Origin: an uncultured Clostridia bacterium
GTDB lineage: Bacteria; Bacillota; Clostridia; Christensenellales; Borkfalkiaceae
Assembly: GCA_905235815.1 (NCBI GenBank)
Contig: CAJOMT010000082.1
Location: 1-13,088, forward strand
DNA: 13,088 bases
Direction: 5' to 3'
Shown here: positions 1 to 6,373 of the stretch, one piece after another
Numbering within the stretch: position 1 is the first letter of the stretch
Layout of the letters: each line of letters begins with the position of its first letter
Position numbers and translations under genes: made by a program
The notes under the pieces: model-generated
The model's database searches: none
What the model saw: only the letters and a program-made list of their open reading frames with translations
Told to the model about the DNA's origin: nothing

Positions 1-111
1 AAAACGCCATTCTGTCTCATTGCGTTTAAATCAGACAAAAATTTTTCCGCAAGATTTGTAATGCGGACACAGAAAACTAAAAAAGTTGTCCTCTCGATGA
101 AACAGAACAAC
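1..111. other. Intergenic edge, no gene seen
   Basis: This is the stretch beyond the parB terminator. I see no credible coding sequence. The only structure is a weak hairpin, CCGC at 47-50 with GCGG at 63-66. It probably belongs to the spacer before the next gene outside the window. Confidence 0.4.
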
Positions 112-144
112 AAAAAAAGAACGGAAGTTTTCCGCTCTTTTTTT
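112..144 (-). terminator. Intrinsic terminator of the ftsH-parA-parB operon
   Basis: CGGAA (122-126) pairs with TTCCG (130-134) over a 3-nt loop. The helix continues through one A-C mismatch into an A-run (112-118) facing a T-run (138-144). Read leftwards, the hairpin is followed by a U-run and lies 5 nt past the parB stop codon. The symmetry means it could also stop transcription arriving from the left. Confidence 0.8.
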
Positions 145-148
145 CTCT

Positions 149-1048
149 TTACTTATTTTGATTGTCTTCAATCAGTTCGAGTATATCGCAAATTCTGTCC
201 AAGTCGTCTCTCGTATAGTAGTCGATATAAATTCTGCCCTTCTTGTCGTTGCCGATAGCCGAAACTTTCGTGCCGAAATCTCTCTGCATACGTTGAATCA
301 TATCTTTGAGTTCGATACTCATTTCATTGGGCTTTTTAATCTTTTTTTCGGGCGGATCGAAGTAGTCTTTGACCGCTTTTTCCACTTCCCTGACGCTTAA
401 CCCCTCGGAAACTATCCTGTTTGCGAGTTTTTCTTGTTCGTTTTTCGGGAGAGTTATAATCGTTCTTGCGTGGCCTGCGGACAGTTTGTTGTCGGCGACG
501 AGTTGCATAACCGGATCTGCAAGGGTTAAAAGTCTGAGCGTGTTCGCTATCGCCGAACGGCTCTTGCCGATTCGCTCTGAAAGTTCCTCTTGCGTTAAGT
601 TGAATTCGTCCATCAACTGTTTCATTGCGACAGCCGCCTCGATCGGGTTCAAGTCTTCCCTCTGCAAGTTCTCGATGAGCGAAATTTCTTTGATTTCTCT
701 GTCGCTATACGACTTAATTACTGCGGGAATAGTGGTTTTTCCGGCGAGTTTGCTCGCTCTGTATCGCCTTTCGCCGGCGATAATCATATATCTCAATCCC
801 GTTTTGTTTACGACTATCGGCATAATTACGCCGTGCCGCTTTATGGATTCGGCGAGTTCGCCGAGAGCCGTTTCGTCAAATACCTTTCTCGGTTGGTTGG
901 GATTTGGGTAAACGTCCTCGATATTGAGTTCCACAACGCCGTTTTTATCCGCGTTATCGTTCACCGTTTCCAAAATTTCGCCGTAATCTTCTTCCGTTTC
1001 GGTAAATAATGCCGAAAGCCCTTTGCCGAGCCCCTTATTTACTTTCAT
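149..1048 (-). CDS. parB: ParB chromosome-partitioning protein (Spo0J type)
   Basis: This is the CTP-dependent DNA clamp that loads at parS sites, spreads along DNA, recruits SMC and stimulates the ParA ATPase. The 299-aa length is normal for chromosomal ParB. In order it shows a basic N-terminal ParA-contacting motif KGLGKGLSALF (residues 5-15), the ParB nucleotide-binding domain with GERRYRAS (92-99) and ENLQRED (126-132), a helix-turn-helix around 151-172 (LTQEELSERIGKSRSAI), and a C-terminal dimerisation segment after about 240. The ATG at 1048 lies inside the end of parA (14-nt overlap), which suggests translational coupling. Its likely targets are the parS sites at 4488-4732 in this window. 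The adjacent ParA, the short length and those sites favour chromosomal ParB over the related nucleoid-occlusion protein Noc. Confidence 0.95.
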   Translation of the reverse strand: MKVNKGLGKGLSALFTETEEDYGEILETVNDNADKNGVVELNIEDVYPNPNQPRKVFDETALGELAESIKRHGVIMPIVVNKTGLRYMIIAGERRYRASKLAGKTTIPAVIKSYSDREIKEISLIENLQREDLNPIEAAVAMKQLMDEFNLTQEELSERIGKSRSAIANTLRLLTLADPVMQLVADNKLSAGHARTIITLPKNEQEKLANRIVSEGLSVREVEKAVKDYFDPPEKKIKKPNEMSIELKDMIQRMQRDFGTKVSAIGNDKKGRIYIDYYTRDDLDRICDILELIEDNQNK

Positions 1049-1814
1049 CTACGCCTTCCTCCCTCGCTAAAAATTCTTGTGTTATTGCAAGATACGCTTT
1101 CGCACCGGCACATTTCGGATCGTGAAGCATTACCGGCACGCCGTGGCTCGGAGCCTCCGAAACCCTTATGTTTCTCGGTATTACCGTGTCGAAAACCTTT
1201 TTGCCGAAGAATTTTCGTATTTCTTCTGAAATCTGCCTCGAAACGAGTGCCCTGCCGTCGTACATCGTCAGTACTACCCCGTTTATCGTAAGACCTTTGT
1301 TTATTCTCGATACGAGTTTTATTGTGTTTATCAGTTGGCTTAAACCCTCTAAGGCGTAATATTCGGACTGAATAGGTATTATCGCTCCGTCGGCGGCGAC
1401 CAATGCGTTTATCGTCATCAGCCCCAATGACGGCGGACAGTCGATTGTTATGTAATCGTATTTATCTTTGACCTTATCGATTGCCTCTTTAAGCCTCTTG
1501 TCTCTGTTTTTCAGTTCGACGAGTTCTACTTCCGCTCCAGCCAAGTCTATGCTCGACGGGAGCAGATATAAGTTTTCAATGCCCGTTTTGACGGCGACAG
1601 ACTCTATATCTTCGCCCTCGATTACCACGTTATAGACCGATTTGTCGAGCTTGCTCTTGTCAAAGCCCAGCCCCGTTGTGGCATTGCCCTGCGTATCGGC
1701 GTCGATAAGCAGGACTTTCTTGCCCAAAGCGGCGAGATAAGCCGACATATTCACGCAAGTAGTCGTCTTTCCGACGCCGCCTTTTTGATTAGAAAAAGCA
1801 AATACCTTTCCCAT
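1035..1814 (-). CDS. parA: ParA/Soj chromosome-partitioning ATPase
   Basis: This is a deviant-Walker ATPase that binds nucleoid DNA in its ATP-dimer form and is released by ParB, moving or positioning the origin region; in spore formers it also influences initiation through DnaA. At 259 aa it is the short chromosomal form without the N-terminal DNA-binding domain of P1-type plasmid ParA. The deviant Walker A is KGGVGKTT at residues 11-18 with signature Lys11. A' is LLIDAD (35-40) with Asp38 and Asp40, and Walker B is YITID (121-125). A strong Shine-Dalgarno (GGAGGGG) precedes the ATG at 1814. It sits 15 nt after ftsH and overlaps parB by 14 nt, so the three genes are probably one transcript. 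Confidence 0.95.
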   Translation of the reverse strand: MGKVFAFSNQKGGVGKTTTCVNMSAYLAALGKKVLLIDADTQGNATTGLGFDKSKLDKSVYNVVIEGEDIESVAVKTGIENLYLLPSSIDLAGAEVELVELKNRDKRLKEAIDKVKDKYDYITIDCPPSLGLMTINALVAADGAIIPIQSEYYALEGLSQLINTIKLVSRINKGLTINGVVLTMYDGRALVSRQISEEIRKFFGKKVFDTVIPRNIRVSEAPSHGVPVMLHDPKCAGAKAYLAITQEFLAREEGVDESK

Positions 1815-1829
1815 ATTTATCCCCTCCGT

Positions 1830-3905
1830 TTAATTTTTATCTTCGCCGTTTTCGGTGGAAACGTCGTTATTTTCTTCGTTTTCCGATTTCGGCTCATCGT
1901 GTTTTTCTTCGCCTTCCGCTATCTGTTCAGCTTCGGGTTTTTCCTCTTTTTCTTTATCCGCATTTGCCGCATTTTCGTCGTTTTCCGGCTTAACGCGTTT
2001 GAACGGATTTTCTTTTCTCTCAGCCTCTTTGGCGTCCATTACCGCCAATATCTCTTTGACGTCTTTACCTTCCATAATGAGGTCGATTTCGTCTTGATAA
2101 ATGGTTTCCGCCTCAATAAGCAGCCTTGCCATAGTATGGAGCAACGCCTTGTTCTCGCCGAGAAGTTTCGTCGCCCTTTCGTGTGCCGCCTTGACGATAC
2201 TCTCGACTTCTTCGTCTATTAAAGTTGCAATGCTTTCGCTGTAAGGCGAACGGGTTTGCATATCTCTGCCTATAAACACTTGGTCGTTATCGCCGTAGTT
2301 TACAGGCCCTATCTTGTCGCTCATACCCCATTCGGTTACCATTTTTCTTGCCCTTTCGGTTACTACGCTTATGTCGTTCGACGCTCCTGCCGAAATATCC
2401 CCGATTATGAGTTCTTCCGCTACCCTGCCGCCGAGTGTCATTACTATATCGTCTAAAAGTTTGTTTTTGCAAAGATGACTGTTGTCGCTGTCCGGTCTTG
2501 TCATCGTATAGCCCGCAGCCATTCCTCTCGGAATTATCGAAACTTCCTGAACGGGATCGCAATTCGGCAACAGCCTTGCAAGTATCGCATGCCCCGACTC
2601 GTGATAGGCAGTAATTCGTTTGTCCGCCTCGGTAACGAGTCTGCTCTTTTTCTGCGGTCCCAAAATGACCTTGTTTATCGCTTCGTATAAATCTATATTG
2701 GTTATAGCCCTTTCGTTCTTTCTCGCCGCCAAAATTGCCGCCTCGTTTAAAAGGTTTGCAAGGTCTGCTCCCGAAAATCCTGCCGTCATTCTCGCCAAAG
2801 TCTTAAAATTGACGTCCGCAGCAAGCGGTTTATTTCTCGCATGAACTTTCAGTATCGCCTCTCTACCCCTTACGTCGGGCATATTGACGTAAATTTGTCT
2901 GTCAAATCTTCCCGGTCTTAAAAGTGCCGGATCCAAAATATCCGCTCTGTTTGTCGCCGCAATGATTATAATTCCGTCGTTGGCCTCGAAACCGTCCATT
3001 TGCACGAGAAGTTGGTTAAGAGTTTGCTCTCGCTCGTCGTTTCCTCCGCCTAAACCCGCTCCCCTCTGACGGCCTACTGCGTCGATTTCGTCGATGAATA
3101 CGATACATGGCATATTCTTTTTAGCCATATTGAACAAGTCCCTTACACGGCTCGCTCCGACGCCGACGAACATTTCCACGAAGTCGGAACCGCTTATCGA
3201 AAAGAACGGAACGTTCGCTTCGCCAGCTACAGCCTTTGCAAATAAGGTTTTACCCGTTCCCGGAGGGCCGACGAGCAATACGCCTTTCGGTATTTTCGCC
3301 CCGACTCCCGAAAACTTCTTCGGATTCTTTAAAAATTCGACTATTTCTTGCAGTTCTTCCTTTTCTTCTTCCGCTCCGGCAACGTCGGTAAAGCGAACTT
3401 TTACGTTCTGGTTTACCCTCGCCTTGGTCTTGCCGAAATCCATAGCGCCCTTTGTTCCGCCACCGACCGACCTCATCAGGAAGAATACCGCGAATAGCGC
3501 TATCACTATCATCAGTATCGGCACCAACGTCGTGGTGAAGAACGCTCCGGAATTCGGATTTGTCGAACCGATTATTACACCGTTCTTCTCTAACAGTTTA
3601 CATTCGTCCGAAATCCAAAAGTTACCCGTATAGTAAGCATAGTACCTTTCTACGTATGTCGTACCGGTTTTGGAATACCCTCTGAGTCTGTATCCGTCGA
3701 TTACGACTTTTTCAATCGTATATCTCAAACCGTCTTTCTTATATACTTCCTCACCGTCCTCCCAAACGATTCCTACGTTTTTGAAGAACTCCGTTGCTTC
3801 AACTTCGGTCGTAGTAGTCAAAAATACGTTGAGCAATGCAACCAGCCCAAAGACGCTTATGACTATAAGGCCTATTAAAATAATATTTCTCGTAGACTTT
3901 TTCAT
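1830..3905 (-). CDS. ftsH: ATP-dependent zinc metalloprotease FtsH
   Basis: FtsH is a membrane-anchored hexameric AAA+ protease that degrades misfolded membrane proteins and selected regulators; in Bacillus it is also needed for sporulation. The 691-aa product has a first membrane helix at about 8-29, an extracytoplasmic region at about 30-122, a second helix at about 123-144, Walker A GPPGTGKT (213-220), Walker B IVFIDEID (268-275), the second region of homology ending LLRPGRFDRQ (328-337), and the zinc motif HESGH (435-439). Asp511 in GASND is the probable third zinc ligand. The last 51 residues (641-691) are strongly acidic, with 21 Asp/Glu, and look disordered. AAAGGAG lies just upstream of the ATG at 3905. 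It is the first gene of a leftward run with parA and parB, an unusual partnership. Confidence 0.97.
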   Translation of the reverse strand: MKKSTRNIILIGLIVISVFGLVALLNVFLTTTTEVEATEFFKNVGIVWEDGEEVYKKDGLRYTIEKVVIDGYRLRGYSKTGTTYVERYYAYYTGNFWISDECKLLEKNGVIIGSTNPNSGAFFTTTLVPILMIVIALFAVFFLMRSVGGGTKGAMDFGKTKARVNQNVKVRFTDVAGAEEEKEELQEIVEFLKNPKKFSGVGAKIPKGVLLVGPPGTGKTLFAKAVAGEANVPFFSISGSDFVEMFVGVGASRVRDLFNMAKKNMPCIVFIDEIDAVGRQRGAGLGGGNDEREQTLNQLLVQMDGFEANDGIIIIAATNRADILDPALLRPGRFDRQIYVNMPDVRGREAILKVHARNKPLAADVNFKTLARMTAGFSGADLANLLNEAAILAARKNERAITNIDLYEAINKVILGPQKKSRLVTEADKRITAYHESGHAILARLLPNCDPVQEVSIIPRGMAAGYTMTRPDSDNSHLCKNKLLDDIVMTLGGRVAEELIIGDISAGASNDISVVTERARKMVTEWGMSDKIGPVNYGDNDQVFIGRDMQTRSPYSESIATLIDEEVESIVKAAHERATKLLGENKALLHTMARLLIEAETIYQDEIDLIMEGKDVKEILAVMDAKEAERKENPFKRVKPENDENAANADKEKEEKPEAEQIAEGEEKHDEPKSENEENNDVSTENGEDKN

Positions 3906-4001
3906 GCTGTCTCCTTTAAATTAGTTTTTGCCCTGCAAGTTATCTGCTTTTTATCGGATATTGCCCATAAAAACGCAAACAAACCGCAAAACGATGCTCC
4001 T

Positions 4002-4030
4002 ATTATATTATTTGTTATTTTAATTTTACC
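4002..4030 (-). promoter_or_regulatory. Possible ftsH operon promoter
   Basis: On the minus strand there is a perfect TATAAT at 4007-4002, about 100 nt before the ftsH start. The -35 position (around 4025-4030) reads GGTAAA and is poor, so the call rests on the -10 element and its location. Confidence 0.3.
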
Positions 4031-4120
4031 ATACTATTTATAAAATTACAATCAAATAAAATTTTTTAATATATTTTTACACAATTTTCACTTAGAAATA
4101 TAATATTATGCGTAAAACCG

Positions 4121-4306
4121 AAGATTTTATGCAAATTTTAGTACATTTAATCGCTTAATTTACAGATATTCATACGTTTATTTATCAATTAACCAATCAA
4201 ATATTTACCTAAAACGTTTAAATATCCCCAAAATACCGCTAAATTTAATAAAAACCGCTATTATTTGCCGAAAAAACTTTAAATTTACAATACTTTGACG
4301 TAAAAT
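4121..4306. repeat. A/T tracts in about 10-bp phase (predicted curved DNA)
   Basis: Short A or T tracts recur at roughly one helical turn. Examples are centred near 4126, 4136, 4147, 4158, 4212, 4221, 4231, 4242, 4252, 4273, 4282 and 4303, separated by short mixed or GC-containing pieces such as CCT, CCCC, CCGC and GCCG. Phased tracts of this kind bend DNA. The phasing is less regular than at 6191-6360. Confidence 0.5.
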
Positions 4307-4371
4307 CACTAATAATAGGCAGTTTAATACAATATTTCTATCATAAATATGTATTAAATGTTAATATGTTT

Positions 4372-4433
4372 AGTGGATATCCACCATAGTTATCCACATT
4401 TTAAACAATTTATTGACATTTTACTGTGGAAAA
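4372..4433. promoter_or_regulatory. Cluster of DnaA-box-like sites
   Basis: A perfect DnaA box TTATCCACA lies at 4390-4398 on the plus strand. TGTGGAAAA at 4425-4433 is TTTTCCACA on the minus strand, one mismatch from consensus. Just to the left, a 12-bp palindrome GTGGATATCCAC (4373-4384) contains two back-to-back weaker boxes, ATATCCACC at 4377-4385 (plus) and ATATCCACT at 4372-4380 (minus). Four sites in about 60 bp suggest DnaA binding for origin function or for regulation. No DnaA-box-like group of this kind was seen elsewhere in the window. Confidence 0.5.
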
Positions 4434-4487
4434 CTGCCCATTTTATCGCTTTTTAAGTTTTTAGCTGATAACACATAAAATCATAAA

Positions 4488-4503
4488 TGTTCCACGTGGA
4501 ACT
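4488..4503. promoter_or_regulatory. parS site 1 (near-consensus)
   Basis: TGTTCCACGTGGAACT differs from the Bacillus-type consensus TGTTTCACGTGAAACA at three positions. Two of the changes are symmetric, so a 14-bp perfect palindrome remains. It is the first site of the regularly spaced array. Confidence 0.8.
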
Positions 4504-4527
4504 TAGCAACAATGGTAAATATTATAT

Positions 4528-4543
4528 TGTTTCACGTGAAACA
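4528..4543. promoter_or_regulatory. parS site 2 (perfect)
   Basis: An exact match to the 16-bp palindromic consensus TGTTTCACGTGAAACA recognised by Spo0J/ParB. It starts 40 bp after site 1. Confidence 0.95.
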
Positions 4544-4567
4544 TATATAATATACCCAAAAATCTAA

Positions 4568-4583
4568 TGTTTCACGTGAAACA
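4568..4583. promoter_or_regulatory. parS site 3 (perfect)
   Basis: An exact 16-bp parS consensus, starting 40 bp after site 2. Confidence 0.95.
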
Positions 4584-4606
4584 TAGTTGAAATACGGATA
4601 ATCTGC

Positions 4607-4622
4607 TGTTTCACGTGAAACA
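4607..4622. promoter_or_regulatory. parS site 4 (perfect)
   Basis: An exact 16-bp parS consensus, starting 39 bp after site 3. Confidence 0.95.
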
Positions 4623-4687
4623 ATGGCAATAATTATGCAAAATAAGGCGGATTTATGATAGATTTGCGAAAAAATGGGCAATAAAAA

Positions 4688-4703
4688 CGTTTCACATGGG
4701 GCA
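4688..4703. promoter_or_regulatory. Degenerate parS-like half site
   Basis: CGTTTCACATGGGGCA keeps the left half (GTTTCAC) but has five mismatches overall. It starts 81 bp after site 4, about two 40-bp steps, so it may be a decayed member of the array. ParB binding is doubtful. Confidence 0.35.
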
Positions 4704-4716
4704 TTTGAGTTAAAAA

Positions 4717-4732
4717 TGTTCCACGTGAAACG
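4717..4732. promoter_or_regulatory. parS site 5 (near-consensus)
   Basis: TGTTCCACGTGAAACG has two mismatches to consensus, at positions 5 and 16, with the central CACGTG core intact. It starts 110 bp after site 4 and so is off the 40-bp register. It is the parS site closest to the cvpA stop codon. Confidence 0.8.
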
Positions 4733-4814
4733 AAATTATATCTTTCCGATTATGAAATTCCATAGACGCATAAAATATTCGCTTATTATTTCGAGGTTGC
4801 GTATAATGTATTTG

Positions 4815-5342
4815 TCAATTAAAGAACCCGACGGTGCAATATTTGATAAGGACAGATGGGGAGTCTTTAAAGATTCCTATTATTGAAAACGTAACAATTA
4901 TGAGCAGCGTCCCCATAGTAAATGCAAAAATCGTACCTAAAATTCTGTCAACAGTCTTAATTCCGGGCAAAGAAACGATTTTTATGATTATGCGCTTAAG
5001 TATTTTAATTAAAAGTCCGAGCGCAATACATAGAATTATATAAACTAAAAACTTAAAAATGTATTCAGATATTAGTAGTCCTGCGGTTTTTCCGCTCGAC
5101 TGAGTGATAGCGCTCAAAAATCCAACCGCAGGATTGATTTTTGCGCCAAGTCCTTCGACCATAGCGCTAAAAAATCCGAGTGACATAAGCAACTTGAATA
5201 CGGGGCTGAGAATAAACAGCGCAACGATTGCGCCGACAATTCCGCTCACGAAAAACATAAGTTGCCGTGCAAGTCCCATAAATGCGCCAAGAACGGTAAC
5301 AACTATTATAAATAAAATGCAAATAATATCTGCTGTTGCCAT
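4815..5342 (-). CDS. cvpA: CvpA family membrane protein
   Basis: A small integral membrane protein of the CvpA (colicin V production) family. The biochemical function is not settled; members are linked to envelope integrity. I chose the ATG at 5342 (MATADIIC..., 175 aa) over an in-frame ATG at 5507 because it has AAAGG 5 nt upstream and starts at the first hydrophobic helix. The longer form would add 55 atypical residues and run into the divergent yyaC start. Hydrophobic segments lie near residues 4-24, 27-48, 90-112 and 135-157. The family-type motif VDRILGTIFAFTMG lies between the third and fourth helices. It is transcribed towards the parS array, against the direction of most genes on this side, and is a single gene divergent from yyaC. 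Confidence 0.8.
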   Translation of the reverse strand: MATADIICILFIIVVTVLGAFMGLARQLMFFVSGIVGAIVALFILSPVFKLLMSLGFFSAMVEGLGAKINPAVGFLSAITQSSGKTAGLLISEYIFKFLVYIILCIALGLLIKILKRIIIKIVSLPGIKTVDRILGTIFAFTMGTLLIIVTFSIIGIFKDSPSVLIKYCTVGFFN

Positions 5343-5386
5343 AATAACCTTTATTTTAAGCAATTTGGGTGTTAAAAGTAAACATC

Positions 5387-5426
5387 TGGGCGTATTCAGT
5401 CGTCTGACAAAGGTATTATACGCCCA
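5387..5426. promoter_or_regulatory. Inverted repeat overlapping a putative cvpA promoter
   Basis: Perfect 9-bp arms TGGGCGTAT (5387-5395) and ATACGCCCA (5418-5426) flank a 22-bp centre in the cvpA-yyaC divergent spacer. On the minus strand a TATAAT (5420-5415) overlaps the right arm, about 73 nt before the cvpA start; no good -35 was seen. The arrangement resembles an operator. On the plus strand there is a TATAAT at 5460-5465 for yyaC, but its spacing to TTGCTC at 5439 is only 15 nt. Confidence 0.4.
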
Positions 5427-5499
5427 AAAATTACAAAATTGCTCAGATATATTGTAACATATAATAAAAATAAATGCAAGCGGTTTAGAAAGTGCTTTT

Positions 5500-6081
5500 A
5501 TGGACATAATTATAGCCGTGAAAGCATTTTATTATAACAACGATTTCAATACGTTAAAAATGGGGATTGCGGCTTCGCTTAAATCCGTATTCGGCGGCAA
5601 AAAGCCGATCATTTGTTGCATCGGTACGGACGCCGTAATAGGGGATAGTCTCGGGCCGCTTGTCGGAACTCTTTTAAAGGAAAAACTCCTCGGTAAAACT
5701 TATGTTTACGGAACGCTTAATATGCCGATAACCGCAAAAGATATAGATAAACTTTCGGATTATCTCGGCAAGATTCATAAATCCTCGCCGGTACTCGCCA
5801 TTGACGCCGCTTTGGGGGCGGAAAACGAAATAGGGTATATCAAAATATCAGATACGCCGATAAAACCGGGGCTTGGGGTTGAGAAAAAACTCTCGGAGAT
5901 CGGCAGCGCTTCGATAATTGCGATAGTTGAGGAGAAAAACAGTAAAAATATGCTGTCTTTTGTGCGAATTTCGACCGTTTATGCCTTGGCGCAGGCAATT
6001 TGTGCCGGAATTGTCGAATATTTCGATGAAATCGAAGATTTAAGGTCAAAAGGCGAAGAAAACGCCCGTATTTCTCTTTAA
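5500..6081 (+). CDS. yyaC: Sporulation-associated protein YyaC (DUF1256)
   Basis: This resembles YyaC, a conserved protein of spore formers related in fold to the germination protease GPR and to hydrogenase-maturation peptidases; its substrate is not known to me. The product is 193 aa, close to the family length. The signature IGTDAVIGDSLGPLVG (residues 41-56) supplies Asp44 and Asp49, comparable to the metal-binding acid of maturation peptidases. VLAIDAALG (98-106) holds the other conserved Asp (102), and GLGVEKKLSEIGSASI follows. The Shine-Dalgarno is weak (AGAAAG). In Bacillus subtilis yyaC lies beside the parAB homologues near the origin, matching this context. I assign the family with good confidence and a peptidase activity only tentatively. 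Confidence 0.85.
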   Translation: MDIIIAVKAFYYNNDFNTLKMGIAASLKSVFGGKKPIICCIGTDAVIGDSLGPLVGTLLKEKLLGKTYVYGTLNMPITAKDIDKLSDYLGKIHKSSPVLAIDAALGAENEIGYIKISDTPIKPGLGVEKKLSEIGSASIIAIVEEKNSKNMLSFVRISTVYALAQAICAGIVEYFDEIEDLRSKGEENARISL

Positions 6082-6115
6082 TATGCAAATTATACGTTAT
6101 TTAATATAAAATTTA

Positions 6116-6162
6116 CGCCAAAAACGCTTTCAGCCGATTTAGCCTTATTTTGGCGGTTTTTC
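6116..6162 (+). terminator. Probable yyaC terminator
   Basis: CGCCAAAA (6116-6123) pairs with TTTTGGCG (6148-6155) across a 24-nt loop and is followed by GTTTTTCTT. It starts 35 nt after the yyaC stop. The long loop makes it a moderate candidate. Confidence 0.5.
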
Positions 6163-6190
6163 TTGTGAATCATGAAAATATCCCTATTTA

Positions 6191-6360
6191 TCTTAAAAAG
6201 CCGTTAAAAGGGCTAAAATAGCCTTAAAGGCGTAATTATACGTAAAAACAGGCAAAAAGCACCTAAAAGTGCCGAAAAACGGTTAAAACGCAATAAATTG
6301 CCTTGGAAATGCCTAAATTTGCCCAAAAATTGCGGCAGTTTGGTAAAAAATCGGTGAAAC
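6191..6360. repeat. Array of 10-bp-phased A-tracts (predicted curved DNA)
   Basis: Seventeen consecutive 10-bp intervals nearly all carry a 3-6 base A-tract at the same position, alternating with GC-containing pieces. Tract centres fall near 6197, 6207, 6216, 6227, 6246, 6256, 6266, 6277, 6286, 6296, 6308, 6316, 6327, 6347 and 6358. A loose unit is (g/c)(g/c)(c/t)tAAAA followed by g/c. This is the classical layout of intrinsically bent DNA. No open reading frame or RNA gene was recognised in the block. It lies between yyaC and the convergent phosphoribosyltransferase gene. Confidence 0.7.
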
Positions 6361-6373
6361 AACCGATTTTTTT
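6345..6373. terminator. Symmetric terminator-like hairpin
   Basis: AAAAAATCGGT (6345-6355) and ACCGATTTTTT (6362-6372) form a perfect 11-bp stem over a 6-nt loop GAAACA. The A-run on one side and the T-run on the other allow function in either direction. It is about 265 nt past yyaC and may be a backup or bidirectional terminator between convergent genes. Confidence 0.6.

Larger units (their letters stand above)
3906..4814. other. Gene-free AT-rich region, candidate replication origin and centromere
   Basis: About 900 bp between ftsH and cvpA contain no credible gene. The left part is very AT-rich. The centre carries DnaA-box-like sites (4372-4433) and the right part carries the parS cluster (4488-4732). 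ftsH-parAB run leftwards from it, and yyaC, the ATPase gene, ytxC and thrS run rightwards, as expected around an origin; cvpA and the phosphoribosyltransferase gene are exceptions. yyaC and parAB are also origin-proximal neighbours in Bacillus subtilis. Against the call, dnaA is absent and only one DnaA box is perfect. The region may be only origin-proximal. Confidence 0.45.

Noticed and set aside
369..911. A 180-codon plus-strand frame antisense to parB
   Set aside because: It is a shadow of the ParB reading frame without a start context; the minus-strand product carries all the ParB motifs.
4261..4320. DnaA-trio motif near TAATAATAGG
   Set aside because: A few AAT/GAT-like triplets can be read on one strand, but they are not next to a DnaA box and AT-rich sequence produces them by chance.
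4674..4886. A 70-codon plus-strand reading frame through the last parS sites
   Set aside because: It contains the MFHVKR-type translation typical of a parS palindrome, overlaps the end of cvpA on the other strand, lacks a ribosome site and resembles no protein I know.
5439..5465. Sigma-E type promoter for yyaC (CATATAAT at 5458)
   Set aside because: The -10 resembles the sigma-E pattern but no matching -35 is present at the required distance, and the sigma-A reading has only a 15-nt spacer.
5343..5507. A 55-residue N-terminal extension of CvpA starting at 5507
   Set aside because: It would overlap the yyaC start and include the promoter-like inverted repeat. The ATG at 5342 has AAAGG upstream and starts at the first membrane helix as in the family.
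6191..6360. CRISPR array or tandem-repeat interpretation of the A-tract block
   Set aside because: The intervals are only 10 bp, and the GC-containing pieces differ between units, with no 23-40 bp repeat and spacer pattern. Helical phasing explains the pattern better.
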